Of a stretch of DNA of 64,000 nt, positions 50,118 through 59,944 are shown piece by piece (the stretch's first letter is position 1; every line of letters begins with the position of its first letter). The stretch is from HXMU1420-13 sp965601825 (GTDB lineage Bacteria; Bacteroidota; Rhodothermia; Balneolales; Balneolaceae). A program made the position numbers and the translations under genes. The DNA lies in the NCBI GenBank assembly GCA_965601825.1, contig OZ271839.1, forward strand, positions 1,240,001-1,304,000. Direction: 5' to 3'. A model generated the notes under the pieces. That model was not told the DNA's origin. It did no database searches and saw nothing but the letters and a program-made list of their open reading frames with translations.

Positions 50118-51305
50118 TTAAATCACACCCAACTCTTTTCCTACTTTTGTAAAAGCTGCAACTGCTTTCTCAATATGTTCTTTTTGATGTGCAGCGGATA
50201 GCTGTACTCTAATTCTAGCTTGTTCTTTAGGTACAACCGGGTAACTGAAGCCAATCACATAGATACCTTCTTCCAATAATTTGGCAGCAAAATCTTTGGA
50301 AAGTTTCGCATCATACAACATCACAGCAACGATAGCAGATTCTGTAGGTTTAATGTCGAATCCGGCCTTTTTGATTTCAGAATTAAAGTATTCAATATTA
50401 GTCTGGAGCTGCTCTTGAAGGTCATTGGTTTCTGTCATCATATCAAACATTTTTACTCCTGCTGCTGCAATAAGAGGTGGAATAGAGTTTGAAAACAAAT
50501 AAGGACGACTTCTTTGGCGTAGCATTTCAATGATTTCTTTTTTACCAGTTGTGAATCCTCCAATTGCACCACCAAAAGCTTTACCAAGGGTTCCCGTTAT
50601 GATCTCAACCTGACCAGTAATATCGAAAAGTTCGGTAACGCCTCTTCCGGTTTTACCAACTACCCCGGCAGAATGACATTCATCAACCATTACCATTGCA
50701 TCATATTTATTTGCCAATTCAACAATTTTATCCATTGGAGCTACATTTCCATCCATGGAGAAAACACCATCAGTAACAATAATTCGAAAGCGCTGCTCCT
50801 GAGCTTTAATTAACTGCTGCTCAAGATCTTCCATATCTGCTGTTTTATAGCGATATCGAGCTGCTTTACAAAGTCGTACACCATCAATAATGGAAGCATG
50901 ATTCAGGGCGTCTGAAATAATGGCGTCTTCTGCAGTTAGAAGTGGTTCAAATAATCCACCATTTGCATCAAAACAAGCGGCGTATAAAATGGTGTCTTCG
51001 GTTCCAAAAAAATCCGCGACTTTTTGTTCTAGCTCTTTATGAATATCAGAAGTGCCACAAATAAACCTAACTGACGACATTCCATATCCATGAGAGTCCA
51101 ATGATTCTTTTGCTGATTCAACTAACTTATCATCATTGGAGAGACCCAAATAGTTATTAGCACAAAAGTTAATTACTTGTTGACCAGTATCAAGAGTAAC
51201 CTCTGCATCTTGAGGTGAGACTATAATTCGTTCATCTTTAAATAATCCGGCATTACTTATTTCCGATAGCTGGTTTTGCAGATGTTTCTGAAACTGGGTA
51301 TACAT
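50118..51305 (-). CDS. kbl: glycine C-acetyltransferase (2-amino-3-ketobutyrate CoA ligase) Kbl
   Basis: PLP enzyme that splits 2-amino-3-oxobutyrate with CoA into glycine and acetyl-CoA, the second step of threonine breakdown. The 395 residues have FCANNYLGLSNDD (47-59), DALNHASIIDG (132-142), VDECHSAGVVGKTGRG (207-222) and the PLP lysine in GTLGKAFGG (Lys242). The fold is shared with serine palmitoyltransferase and BioF, but divergent pairing with tdh identifies Kbl. The 136-base divergent region should hold both promoters. Confidence 0.95.
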   Translation of the reverse strand: MYTQFQKHLQNQLSEISNAGLFKDERIIVSPQDAEVTLDTGQQVINFCANNYLGLSNDDKLVESAKESLDSHGYGMSSVRFICGTSDIHKELEQKVADFFGTEDTILYAACFDANGGLFEPLLTAEDAIISDALNHASIIDGVRLCKAARYRYKTADMEDLEQQLIKAQEQRFRIIVTDGVFSMDGNVAPMDKIVELANKYDAMVMVDECHSAGVVGKTGRGVTELFDITGQVEIITGTLGKAFGGAIGGFTTGKKEIIEMLRQRSRPYLFSNSIPPLIAAAGVKMFDMMTETNDLQEQLQTNIEYFNSEIKKAGFDIKPTESAIVAVMLYDAKLSKDFAAKLLEEGIYVIGFSYPVVPKEQARIRVQLSAAHQKEHIEKAVAAFTKVGKELGVI

Positions 51306-51441
51306 TCTATTCTTTTTCTGTAATTAGTTGGGAGCGCTTTTTTACTGTAAAAAAGTGTGGTTTGAATGTAAGGTATCTTGCATTTATTAGCTTCCAGAAA
51401 TACTTTTGTTGGCATTTATTTTCTTACGCATTAGCTAAAGC

Positions 51442-52461
51442 ATGAAAGCACTGGTTAAATCCAAAGCTGAGAAGGGAATATGGATGGAAGACATCCCTAT
51501 TCCGGAGATTGGCCCGAACGATGTTCTTATTAAAATTTCGAAAACTGCGATTTGTGGAACGGATTTACATATCTATTTATGGGATGATTGGGCTCAGAAA
51601 TCCATTCCACAAGGATTAACAATTGGCCATGAATATGTCGGTCATATTGTGAAATTAGGATCGGAAGTTAACAATTTAAAAGAGGGAGATCGGGTTACAG
51701 GCGAAGGACATATCGCCTGCGGATATTGTAGAAACTGTAGAAGAGGTCGCCAACATATTTGTGAGCAAACACTTGGAATAGGAGTAAACGTTAATGGCGC
51801 TTTTGCGGAATATGTAAAGATTCCGGCATCAAATGTTTTGAAGGTCAGTGAGCAGATACCGGATGAAATTGTAGCGATTATGGATCCGTTAGGAAATGCT
51901 ACACATACTACATTGTCTTTTCCAGTAATAGGAGAAGATGTTTTGATTACCGGTTCGGGGTTGATAGGCAGTATGTGTATCTCCATCGCAAAATTTGCAG
52001 GTGCCAGAAATATAATTGCGACAGAAACCAGTGAGTACCGTGCTGAGTTGGCTGGTAAATTTGGAGCAACCAGAGTTGTCAATCCTCTTCATGAAGATTT
52101 ACGAGAAGTGATGCAGGAATTAGGTATGCGAGGCTTTGATATTGGTTTAGAATGCTCCGGATCTCCCATTGCTTTCAACCAAATGGTATCTCATATGTAT
52201 AATTCCGGCAAGATTGCTTTGCTAGGGATTCTTCCTCTTAAAACGGATGTTGATTGGAACAAGATTATCTTTAAGGGCTTAACCTTAAAAGGGATTTATG
52301 GAAGAGAGATGTATGAAACCTGGTATCAAATGGAACAAATGCTGATTTCAGGCTTAGATGTTTCTCCAATAATCACTCACAGGTTTTCTGTAGATGAGTT
52401 CCAAAAAGGATTCGATATAATGGAAGCTACTTCATGTGGTAAGGTGATTTTAAACTGGTAA
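51442..52461 (+). CDS. tdh: L-threonine 3-dehydrogenase Tdh
   Basis: Zinc-dependent MDR dehydrogenase that oxidises L-threonine to 2-amino-3-oxobutyrate, the substrate of Kbl. The 339 residues show catalytic Cys in AICGTDLHIY (Cys37), GHEYVG (61-66), the structural zinc cysteines CGYCRNC..RRGRQHIC (93-110) and the Rossmann part (GSGLIGSMCIS, then GLECSGSPIAF). AICGTDLHIYLWDDWAQ is the Tdh signature. It pairs with the divergent kbl gene. Confidence 0.96.
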   Translation: MKALVKSKAEKGIWMEDIPIPEIGPNDVLIKISKTAICGTDLHIYLWDDWAQKSIPQGLTIGHEYVGHIVKLGSEVNNLKEGDRVTGEGHIACGYCRNCRRGRQHICEQTLGIGVNVNGAFAEYVKIPASNVLKVSEQIPDEIVAIMDPLGNATHTTLSFPVIGEDVLITGSGLIGSMCISIAKFAGARNIIATETSEYRAELAGKFGATRVVNPLHEDLREVMQELGMRGFDIGLECSGSPIAFNQMVSHMYNSGKIALLGILPLKTDVDWNKIIFKGLTLKGIYGREMYETWYQMEQMLISGLDVSPIITHRFSVDEFQKGFDIMEATSCGKVILNW

Positions 52462-52596
52462 TAATCACCAATTCTTCATTTAACTAATTAGAGTATATCC
52501 AGTTATATACAGTTTGAAAAATAAAGGACTAAATACCTGATTTATCGAATGAAAGTTGGCCATTGATTGTCTAGATGGAAACTAAACTCATTCGAT

Positions 52597-54045
52597 ATGT
52601 CATATCAAGCTCCAGCAAAGCAACTACTTTCAATTATTCTTTTAGCGGTAGTATTAGTGAACTGCTCTAAGTTGGCATCCTCCGATCATCAATTTTCTAT
52701 TGCTACAATTACACTTACTACTGTTACGGGTGAGATGTTATCTGATAGTATTGTAGTTAGGAAAATTGCTGATTCTTTAAACTACTATGTCTCAGAGACA
52801 TACTATCCAGAAGGCAATACGTCTATTACTCTTTCTTCGAATCTATTCAAACCCCAGTACATATCTGTCACATATGGCGATTTCGAAGACAAGATTTATT
52901 TAACTCCCGGATCTGCAATAGGTGTAACTATTGGTGAAGATAATAAGGTGGACTCTTTTTCAGGTGATTTGATCAATGAGAACAGCTATTTACAAGATAT
53001 AAAGAATAACGAAGAGCTTAGAAGAGTTGGTTGGAGTACTTCGGAAGAGAGTAATTTAGACACACTGAAAAAAAAGCTAGATATATACTTCGAAGTTAAA
53101 GAACAGATACTGAGAGATTTTATATCTGATGAAGAGAATCCATTCTATAAATTGAGGCTAGTTGAGCAAAGAGCTTTTCGGGATTATGCATTATTGAATT
53201 TTATAGAAAATCAATATGAGCGATCTGACTTGGCTACACACAACCTACTTAATAAGGAGATTCTAGCAAAAGAGTATATAACATTCACGAACGCAACCGA
53301 AAATTTCGAGTCTGATTATTACCGTTTTCTAGTTGGTAAATATGTCCTGGAGTATTATTTCGAACAAGATTATGGCACATTTTGGAGGGATTCTGTCTCA
53401 GTGGTTGGATACTCGAATATGGTGCTCAGTACAGTACATAGTCATTTTCCTCCAGATATGGAAAACTGGTACAATTACGAGCGGTTATACTACCTAATCT
53501 TGGATAATAGCAATGCTGATAGAGCACAATTAGTAAATACTCAGAGATTGGTACATCAGTATGGTCAGTATCTATCGAATACAAACTACACTAAGATTCA
53601 AGACATCTTTAATGACCAGGTAAAGACTTTTAGTAAGATAGCACCGGGAGAGTTGGTTCCGGTTTTTGATTTACTTACTGATAAAGGTGAGCCGTTTGAA
53701 TTACGATCAAATGGGAAGGCAGTTCTTTATGATATATGGGCTAGCTGGTGTGCTCCTTGTTTTACAGGATTCCCCCGGGTAAAGAAAATAGAAAGTGATT
53801 ATGCAGATCGATTAGATGTTGTTTCTCTATCATTTGATGAAGACAAATTGGTTCATAAAAACACATTGGAAAGATTTGATATACCAGGTAATGTTCACCT
53901 TATAGACACAAATGCATTTAATGGGGAATTTGCGAAGCACTTCAACATTTATGCAATACCGGCATATTTACTGGTTGATGCCAATAATCAAATAATAGCT
54001 TTTGGTTCATTGGATGTAGTTGAACAAAAGATTGCAGAGCTTTAG
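52597..54045 (+). CDS. TlpA-like thioredoxin-domain lipoprotein
   Basis: A 482-residue exported protein. The ATG at 52597 gives a good lipoprotein signal (QLLSIILLAVVLVNCSKL; lipidated cysteine in VLVNC), whereas an upstream TTG at 52567 would add ten residues without improving it. A long helical N-terminal domain of about 340 residues of unknown fold precedes a thioredoxin/TlpA domain with ASWCAPCFTGFP near residues 384-395 (active-site Cys about 386 and 389) and AIPAYLLVDANN. TlpA-like proteins reduce disulfides in the periplasm. The partner is unknown. Confidence 0.87.
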   Translation: MSYQAPAKQLLSIILLAVVLVNCSKLASSDHQFSIATITLTTVTGEMLSDSIVVRKIADSLNYYVSETYYPEGNTSITLSSNLFKPQYISVTYGDFEDKIYLTPGSAIGVTIGEDNKVDSFSGDLINENSYLQDIKNNEELRRVGWSTSEESNLDTLKKKLDIYFEVKEQILRDFISDEENPFYKLRLVEQRAFRDYALLNFIENQYERSDLATHNLLNKEILAKEYITFTNATENFESDYYRFLVGKYVLEYYFEQDYGTFWRDSVSVVGYSNMVLSTVHSHFPPDMENWYNYERLYYLILDNSNADRAQLVNTQRLVHQYGQYLSNTNYTKIQDIFNDQVKTFSKIAPGELVPVFDLLTDKGEPFELRSNGKAVLYDIWASWCAPCFTGFPRVKKIESDYADRLDVVSLSFDEDKLVHKNTLERFDIPGNVHLIDTNAFNGEFAKHFNIYAIPAYLLVDANNQIIAFGSLDVVEQKIAEL

Positions 54046-54073
54046 ATAAATCAAAGGACAATTAAGTAATTTC

Positions 54074-54175
54074 ATGGCAGAAATTCATATGATTGAAGAA
54101 GAAATTGAAAACAAAGATTACCAACTTTTGTATCAGCTCTTCGGTAATTGGAATTATGATTTCGAGGTAAAGTAA
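54074..54175 (+). CDS. possible 33-residue leader ORF before the VOC gene
   Basis: The ATG ORF gives MAEIHMIEEEIENKDYQLLY plus QLFGNWNYDFEVK. The acidic, helix-prone peptide has a coding-like codon pattern, and its TAA stop overlaps the ATT that is the best start of the next gene (TAATT). There is no strong ribosome binding site. It could be a leader peptide or the remains of a longer gene. Confidence 0.35.
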   Translation: MAEIHMIEEEIENKDYQLLYQLFGNWNYDFEVK

Positions 54176-54897
54176 TTAAGAACGCATCTCTAATAATAGT
54201 GTTACTGCTGATTTCTCTTAGTGTCAATTCAATGGCCCAGGTTAAAATTGATCACGTGATAATAGCGGTACACAATCTTGATAGTGCTTCTGAAAAATTT
54301 CAGGATCTGGGTTTTACCATAAAAGATGGAAGATTGCATGAAAATGGGTTACTAAATAAACACATCAAATTTCAAGATGGATCTTCTGTAGAATTGATGA
54401 CGCTTATGAGTAATCCGACTGATGAATTATCTCAAACTTACCACGATTTTTTAAAGGAAAGTGAAGGAGGAGTGTTTCTTGCTCTTACTGCTCCAATCGA
54501 TGATGTTCAAATTGCTGCTGAACTTTTAGGTATTGAATCTAATTTTATTCAAACAAAAGCATTTAAGTATCTGACTTTTACAGACCATGAACTACATAAT
54601 GTTTTCTTCATCGAATATTTGCACCCAATTGTGGATTCAGATTCGATTTTAACTCATGATAATGAGGCTCAGAAGATATCCTCAGTTACCATTCAATCCG
54701 GTGAAAAGCTGAAAAATCTCCTTATTCAAATTGGAGCTACTGAAAAAGAAGATCATTCACTTCTATTAGATGGATCGTCTGTAATTATCCGGGATTTTAC
54801 GACTGAGATACAAAGGATACTGGCAATTGAAATAGATACCAATAATAGGTTGAGACACTCTTATAATCTTTTTGGAATCGAGTTTACTATCAACTAG
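54175..54897 (+). CDS. secreted VOC/glyoxalase-like protein with a probable ATT start
   Basis: The N-terminal domain (KIDHVIIAVHNLDSASEKFQDLGFTIKDG) matches the glyoxalase/VOC fold, and the second half (HNVFFIEYLHP; NNRLRHSYNLFGIEFTI) completes a two-module protein of about 240 residues. The open frame reads ...ATT AAG AAC GCA TCT CTA ATA ATA GTG...; starting at ATT 54175 gives (M)KNASLIIVLLLISLSVNSMAQ, a complete signal peptide with GAGG seven bases upstream. The first conventional start, GTG 54199, leaves a signal without positive charge. The substrate is unknown. Confidence 0.6.
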   Translation: MKNASLIIVLLLISLSVNSMAQVKIDHVIIAVHNLDSASEKFQDLGFTIKDGRLHENGLLNKHIKFQDGSSVELMTLMSNPTDELSQTYHDFLKESEGGVFLALTAPIDDVQIAAELLGIESNFIQTKAFKYLTFTDHELHNVFFIEYLHPIVDSDSILTHDNEAQKISSVTIQSGEKLKNLLIQIGATEKEDHSLLLDGSSVIIRDFTTEIQRILAIEIDTNNRLRHSYNLFGIEFTIN

Positions 54898-54937
54898 TTA
54901 ATTGGATTGTTTAGATAATCTGATTTAGAAAGATAGG

Positions 54938-57900
54938 TTACATCACTTCTTTATCAAAAGAGAGATAAAAACTGGTTCCACCCTTGGGAGGACATTTAAA
55001 CTCATAAGTACCCTCCAGCTGATTGGTGAATTGCTTGATCAGCGTGAAGCCAAGACTATCTGAATTTTCAACATCGAAATCTGCTGGTAAACCTTTTCCA
55101 TTATCATTGATTTCAAGTACTACCGATTTACGGTGATTCCTCAATAAGATCTCAATTTTCCCTTTTGAATCATCATCAAAGGCATGTTTAAATGTATTAG
55201 TAAGAACCTCATTGATAATTAGTGCTAATGGAATAGCTTCAGCAATTACCAATACAATTGGTTCTAGTTGTATATCAAAAGTAATTCTTTCGGGATCACT
55301 GATATATATTCGTTTTAATTGATCATGAATTTTTTCGATGTATTGATCAACGCGAATATCAATAAAAGATTCATTTTGGTAGAGTAATTCATGTACACTA
55401 GCAATCGATTGAATACGGGACTGTGTATCTAAGATCAACTCGGAAAAATCATTATTATTAAACTCTTTTTGTTGCAAATAGAGCATTGCACTGATCAATG
55501 CAAGGTTATTCTTTACTCTGTGATGCACCTCAGCGAGTAGTACTTCTTTTTCTAGAAGTGATTTCCGGATTGTTTCTTCACTCTCTTTTCGTTCAGTGAT
55601 GTCCTGCGCTACACCTCGAAGAGCAACAATTTCATCATTATCATTTTTAATCGCTTCACCTTTAACCCACATCCAGCCATTGGATTTATCAATTCGTATC
55701 GTCTGAAGCTCTAGCTCGTAAGGAATTCCTTCTTGAGAAGTTAATGCCAAATTTTCGGACAAAAGATTCCAGCTCTCTGGTGTAAAAAGCTTCATATGCT
55801 CAGTATATGGCGGCGGTGGAACACTAGAATCAAATCCATACATATCGTACAATTCCTGGCTCCATGTAACCTCATTGGTTAGTACATCAAGATGCCAGCT
55901 TCCAATTTTGGCTACTTTCTGGGATTCATTTAATTCTACAATAACTCTTTCTGCTTCATTTTTTGAGCGAATGAGTTGTTTATCCATCAACTTTCTATCT
56001 GTTATATCTTGGGCCACTCCACGTAGAGCAAATACTTCATTTTTCTCATTTTTTACAGCCTCACCTTTGGCCCACATCCAACCTGGACTTCCGTCATCTT
56101 TTACAGTCTCTAATTCAAATTCGTATGGTGTGCCATTAATAATCGCTTCTTCAACTGCCTTAGAAAGTATTGCCCAACTTTCAGGAGCATATAAATGACT
56201 AAACTCAGTGAAATTTGGTGGAGGTTTCGAAGAATCAAACCCATACATATTATATAATTCTTCCGTCCAAACTACATCATTTGTGGCTAGATCCAGGTAC
56301 CAACTACCAATCTTAGCTACTTTTTGAGATTCATTTAGTTCTGCAACAACTCGCTCGGCTTTATCTTTTGCTTCGATTAGTTGTTTATCTAATCTCTTTC
56401 TCTCTAGAATGTCCTGTGCAATTCCACGAAGTGCAATAATATCATTAGTATCATTTAGGACAGGTACACCTTTTGCCCATATCCAGCCAACACTTCCATC
56501 TTTCCGAACTAATTCTAATTCAAGTTCGTATGGTTCACCAGTTTTGATTGTATTCTCTACTTTTTTGGACAGAATACTCCAGCTATCAGGAGTATATAAA
56601 TGCTCAAAATCAGAATAGTTTGGCAATGGTTGGGCCGGATCGAATCCATACATATGATACAATTCTTCCGTCCATACAACTTCATTAGTAGCAAGGTCAA
56701 GATACCAGCTACCAATTTTAGCAATTTTCTGTGATTCAGTTAGTTCAAACTCTCTTTTTTCCGATTCTAGTTTTGATGCTTTTAAGGCAATTTCTTGAAT
56801 TCTAGATATTGTGACATCACGATTGATTCCTATCATTCGAGTTGGTTCTCCGTCAGAGTCTCTGAGAACAAATCCATTTCCGCTAATGTATAATATCTTT
56901 CCATCCGGGTGTACTACTCTAAATATCGCACTATATACACCATTACCATTTATGGCTTGATCTATTGCTTCCAATACCAAATCCTGATCTTCCGAATGAA
57001 TAGCATCATTCCAAATCTCATCAGTTGATCTGTTTGCATCTCTATCATACCCAAACAACTCATAGGTTCGGTCATCCCAAATCATTTTCTGATTTTCAAT
57101 ATCCCATTCCCAAATTCCTAGGTTAGCCGAGCCTGTAGCTAAACTTAATCGCCTTTCTGATTCTTCAGCTTTGTCTTTAGCTATAACTAAAGCGTCCTCA
57201 GCTAGTTTCCTTTCTGTGATATCAATGAAAGAAATAATGACTTCTTTGATTTCATCAGTTTCACTTAAAACGGGCAATCCATTAACCAAAACCCAGGTAA
57301 TTTCATTATTTGGTTTAGTAACACCAACAACCTGATTTCTTAAAATGGTTTTGGTTCTAATTACTTTCATAACCGGGTAGTCTTCCAATGGGATATCTGT
57401 TCCATCTTCGAAAATAAATTTCCAATATGGATCTATAGCTACTTTCCCTTTCAACTGATCCTCTGTTAAACCCAGAAGTTCTTGCGAACGTACATTACAC
57501 GATATGATTGAGGTATCGGCGGCATGAATAATAACACCGGTTTCAAGGTTTTTTAACAGACCTTTATATCTCTGTTCGTTTTGTTCTGCAATTTCCTTGG
57601 CACTGATTAACTCTTTTTCTTTTAATACTCTGTATGTGATCTCCTCAATGGAGGCAAAAACACCTTCTAATTGCTCATCTGAATTGAAGATAGGGGACGC
57701 ATTTATTGATAAGTAAACTTTGGTTCCATCTACATGTTCAATAGCATGTTCAAAATTTAATACAGCTTTCTTATCTCTAACTACCACTGAGAAAGGCAGA
57801 TGTTCATCTAAGATGGGATTTCCACTAAAATCTGTGATTTTCCAATCTGGAGCATTATATAACCGAACAGATATCAAATTAGCCGAAAGCCCTAAAATTC

Positions 57901-58018
57901 TCTCAGCAGCTTTATTTGCATAGGTGATCTCGCCATTCATATTAAGAATAGTCATTCCTGTTGGACTGATATCCAAAAGTCTAAGATCAAATTGTTGATA
58001 ATCAATTGATGAATTCAC
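54938..58018 (-). CDS. multi-PAS HisKA_2 sensor histidine kinase
   Basis: A 1026-residue soluble kinase. Six PAS domains in series: about 8-130, 145-270, 280-405, 420-545, 560-680 and 690-815. The last three are near-duplicates, each containing IAKIGSW-LD...W-ELY-MYGFD and ALRG-AQDI-ERK. The kinase core follows, with the HisKA_2 H-box EVHHRVKNNLALIS near residue 830 and an HATPase domain (INEVLTNTFKHAF, NDNGKGLP). No membrane segment is visible, so signals are probably intracellular. HisKA_2 kinases often lack a dedicated adjacent regulator, as here. It is divergent from another HisKA_2 kinase. Confidence 0.92.
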   Translation of the reverse strand: MNSSIDYQQFDLRLLDISPTGMTILNMNGEITYANKAAERILGLSANLISVRLYNAPDWKITDFSGNPILDEHLPFSVVVRDKKAVLNFEHAIEHVDGTKVYLSINASPIFNSDEQLEGVFASIEEITYRVLKEKELISAKEIAEQNEQRYKGLLKNLETGVIIHAADTSIISCNVRSQELLGLTEDQLKGKVAIDPYWKFIFEDGTDIPLEDYPVMKVIRTKTILRNQVVGVTKPNNEITWVLVNGLPVLSETDEIKEVIISFIDITERKLAEDALVIAKDKAEESERRLSLATGSANLGIWEWDIENQKMIWDDRTYELFGYDRDANRSTDEIWNDAIHSEDQDLVLEAIDQAINGNGVYSAIFRVVHPDGKILYISGNGFVLRDSDGEPTRMIGINRDVTISRIQEIALKASKLESEKREFELTESQKIAKIGSWYLDLATNEVVWTEELYHMYGFDPAQPLPNYSDFEHLYTPDSWSILSKKVENTIKTGEPYELELELVRKDGSVGWIWAKGVPVLNDTNDIIALRGIAQDILERKRLDKQLIEAKDKAERVVAELNESQKVAKIGSWYLDLATNDVVWTEELYNMYGFDSSKPPPNFTEFSHLYAPESWAILSKAVEEAIINGTPYEFELETVKDDGSPGWMWAKGEAVKNEKNEVFALRGVAQDITDRKLMDKQLIRSKNEAERVIVELNESQKVAKIGSWHLDVLTNEVTWSQELYDMYGFDSSVPPPPYTEHMKLFTPESWNLLSENLALTSQEGIPYELELQTIRIDKSNGWMWVKGEAIKNDNDEIVALRGVAQDITERKESEETIRKSLLEKEVLLAEVHHRVKNNLALISAMLYLQQKEFNNNDFSELILDTQSRIQSIASVHELLYQNESFIDIRVDQYIEKIHDQLKRIYISDPERITFDIQLEPIVLVIAEAIPLALIINEVLTNTFKHAFDDDSKGKIEILLRNHRKSVVLEINDNGKGLPADFDVENSDSLGFTLIKQFTNQLEGTYEFKCPPKGGTSFYLSFDKEVM

Positions 58019-58355
58019 GCTTTATAAAATTATTTGGGTAGACAATTCTATTGTCTTACCACCATTTCGCCCCTAAGTGAACAAGGAAATGAACCTTAAA
58101 TGCCAGACATAATTATTTATCATCTAGACAGCAAATAATATAATCTGAATGCTTTTTTATACAAATGAAAAAGCATTAACAATAATCCTGTTAAAGAAAT
58201 AATCGATCTACTAAGTGAGCTTTCGAAATTAGTTGTTTGTCCGATAACGAGTTAGAACAATATTTATCAACTCGAATCTTAAAAGAGTGATATAATAAAT
58301 GTGTATTTAGGTTTAAGAATAAGGAAGGATTTTTGGGCAACGAAGGAGTAAAAGC
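58019..58355. other. 337-bp divergent regulatory gap between two HisKA_2 kinases
   Basis: AT-rich DNA with one hairpin: AATGCTTTTT (58149-58158) and AAAAAGCATT (58169-58178), 10 bp with a 10-base loop. No operator can be named. AAGGAG (58343-58348) is the ribosome binding site for the plus-strand kinase, seven bases before its ATG. I see nothing else. Confidence 0.5.
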
Positions 58356-59909
58356 ATGGTAAGGGTTCTATTTCTAGAATACCAACCGGGCAGATTATCA
58401 TCAGTAATCGATGTTTTTCAGCAATATGGTGAAGACCTTGAATATGATGTCAGGGTGATGACTGAATATGTTATTGAGAGTGTAGATATTGTCATTTATG
58501 ATGTCATAGTTTTTGATTGCCATATCCTACCTCAAAGTACATTTTCAAAGCACGGACTTAGTCTTCTTGATGAGAAATGTATACTGATATCAATTTCACA
58601 AAATGATCTTGTGAGTATTGAGAAATTAAATCTCTCAAAATTTGGTGTAGATAATTTCTTAATTAGCGATTCTTCTACCCTTCTAGAATTAACAATTAAG
58701 AGAGAACTCGAATTGTTAAATCAAAAGAAAGAGATAATAGAGCGAAGACAAGCTGGAGAGCTTCTCAATGCAATAACAGATATTACCACATCGCTTCTTG
58801 AAATTCAGAACCTTGATGAAATTGCAAGATTAGTTATCGATCGTATTGTAAAACATTTTCACTTCGAGGATTGTGTGATTTATGAGGTGAATAGTGATGG
58901 TAAATCCTTAACTCAAGTTGCAGCAAAAGGACCAAAAGAGGATGTCGCATTTCATGTTAAAAACCCTATCACCTTGCAATTTGGTCAGGGTGTTGTGGGT
59001 CATGTTGCAGAAACGGGTAATCCTTTAATTCTTGATAATGCAAGTAAAGATCCGAGATATCATATCGATGATGACATCAGGAACTCTGAGATATCAGTCC
59101 CAATTAAATTAAATGGAAATGTAATTGGTGTGATTGATTCAGAGCATTATGAATATGGGTACTACAATGATAGAGATTTGCGAAATCTGGAAGCGGTAGC
59201 AAGCGTAATTGCGATTAAATTTAATGCTGCTCACTTACGGAAGGAAAAACATGACGCGCAACAGGAGCTGCAAAAGTCTTTGGATGAAAAAACAGTTCTA
59301 CTGTCTGAAGTACATCATAGAGTGAAGAATAACCTTGCAATAATAAGCGGATTACTTCACCTGCAATCAAAAGATCGCAAACATCCTGAGTTGGTTCAAA
59401 TCATGCTGGAGATGGGCAATAGAATACAATCTATAGCAGGAGTTCATGAATTATTGTACAACTCTGATTCGTTTGCAGATATAACCTTCGATGACTATGT
59501 AAAGACACTATTTGACACTATATCATCAACCATCACCAAAAGAGATCAAGTAGAAGTTGAATTGGATTTGGATATTGATCATGAACTAAAAATCAATATC
59601 AATCAAGCGGTACCCTTGGGTTTGATCTTGAATGAACTTGTTACAAATTCATTCAAGTATGCTTTTGCTAATGTCTCGAACCCAAAAATTAGCTTTTCAC
59701 TTCATCTTAAAGAGGGCATTATTCACGGCAACTTTTCAGATAATGGACCCGGCTTTTCAACAGATAATTTAGCTACCCCGAAATCTTTAGGCTTTACTGT
59801 AATCAAAGCTTTGTTCAAACAGCTTGAAGCAAGCGTTGAGTTTAATGATGATAACGTCTACCCACTAAAATTCAACTTCAATTATTATCAAAATTCGATA
59901 TTAGGGTAA
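58356..59909 (+). CDS. GAF-domain HisKA_2 sensor histidine kinase with receiver-like N-terminus
   Basis: A 517-residue soluble protein. Residues 1-120 look like a degenerate response-regulator receiver (VLFLEYQPGRLSS; VFDCHILPQ with a possible Asp; LISISQND). A GAF domain (about 140-295) has DLEIARLV-type helices, GQGVVGHVAETGNPLILDNASKDPRY and VIGVIDSE. The kinase follows, with H-box EVHHRVKNNLAIISGLLHLQ near residue 320 and the HATPase N-box LGLILNELVTNSFKYAF, then DNGPGFS. The start has a strong AAGGAG site. Sensor and core share their type with the divergent kinase. Confidence 0.9.
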   Translation: MVRVLFLEYQPGRLSSVIDVFQQYGEDLEYDVRVMTEYVIESVDIVIYDVIVFDCHILPQSTFSKHGLSLLDEKCILISISQNDLVSIEKLNLSKFGVDNFLISDSSTLLELTIKRELELLNQKKEIIERRQAGELLNAITDITTSLLEIQNLDEIARLVIDRIVKHFHFEDCVIYEVNSDGKSLTQVAAKGPKEDVAFHVKNPITLQFGQGVVGHVAETGNPLILDNASKDPRYHIDDDIRNSEISVPIKLNGNVIGVIDSEHYEYGYYNDRDLRNLEAVASVIAIKFNAAHLRKEKHDAQQELQKSLDEKTVLLSEVHHRVKNNLAIISGLLHLQSKDRKHPELVQIMLEMGNRIQSIAGVHELLYNSDSFADITFDDYVKTLFDTISSTITKRDQVEVELDLDIDHELKININQAVPLGLILNELVTNSFKYAFANVSNPKISFSLHLKEGIIHGNFSDNGPGFSTDNLATPKSLGFTVIKALFKQLEASVEFNDDNVYPLKFNFNYYQNSILG

Positions 59910-59944
59910 CAAATTATTTGAAAGACGAAGTAACGGGATAATTA

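Noticed and set aside
52567..52596. Upstream TTG start for the TlpA-like lipoprotein
   Set aside because: It adds ten polar residues before a signal peptide that is complete from the ATG at 52597, and has no better ribosome binding site.
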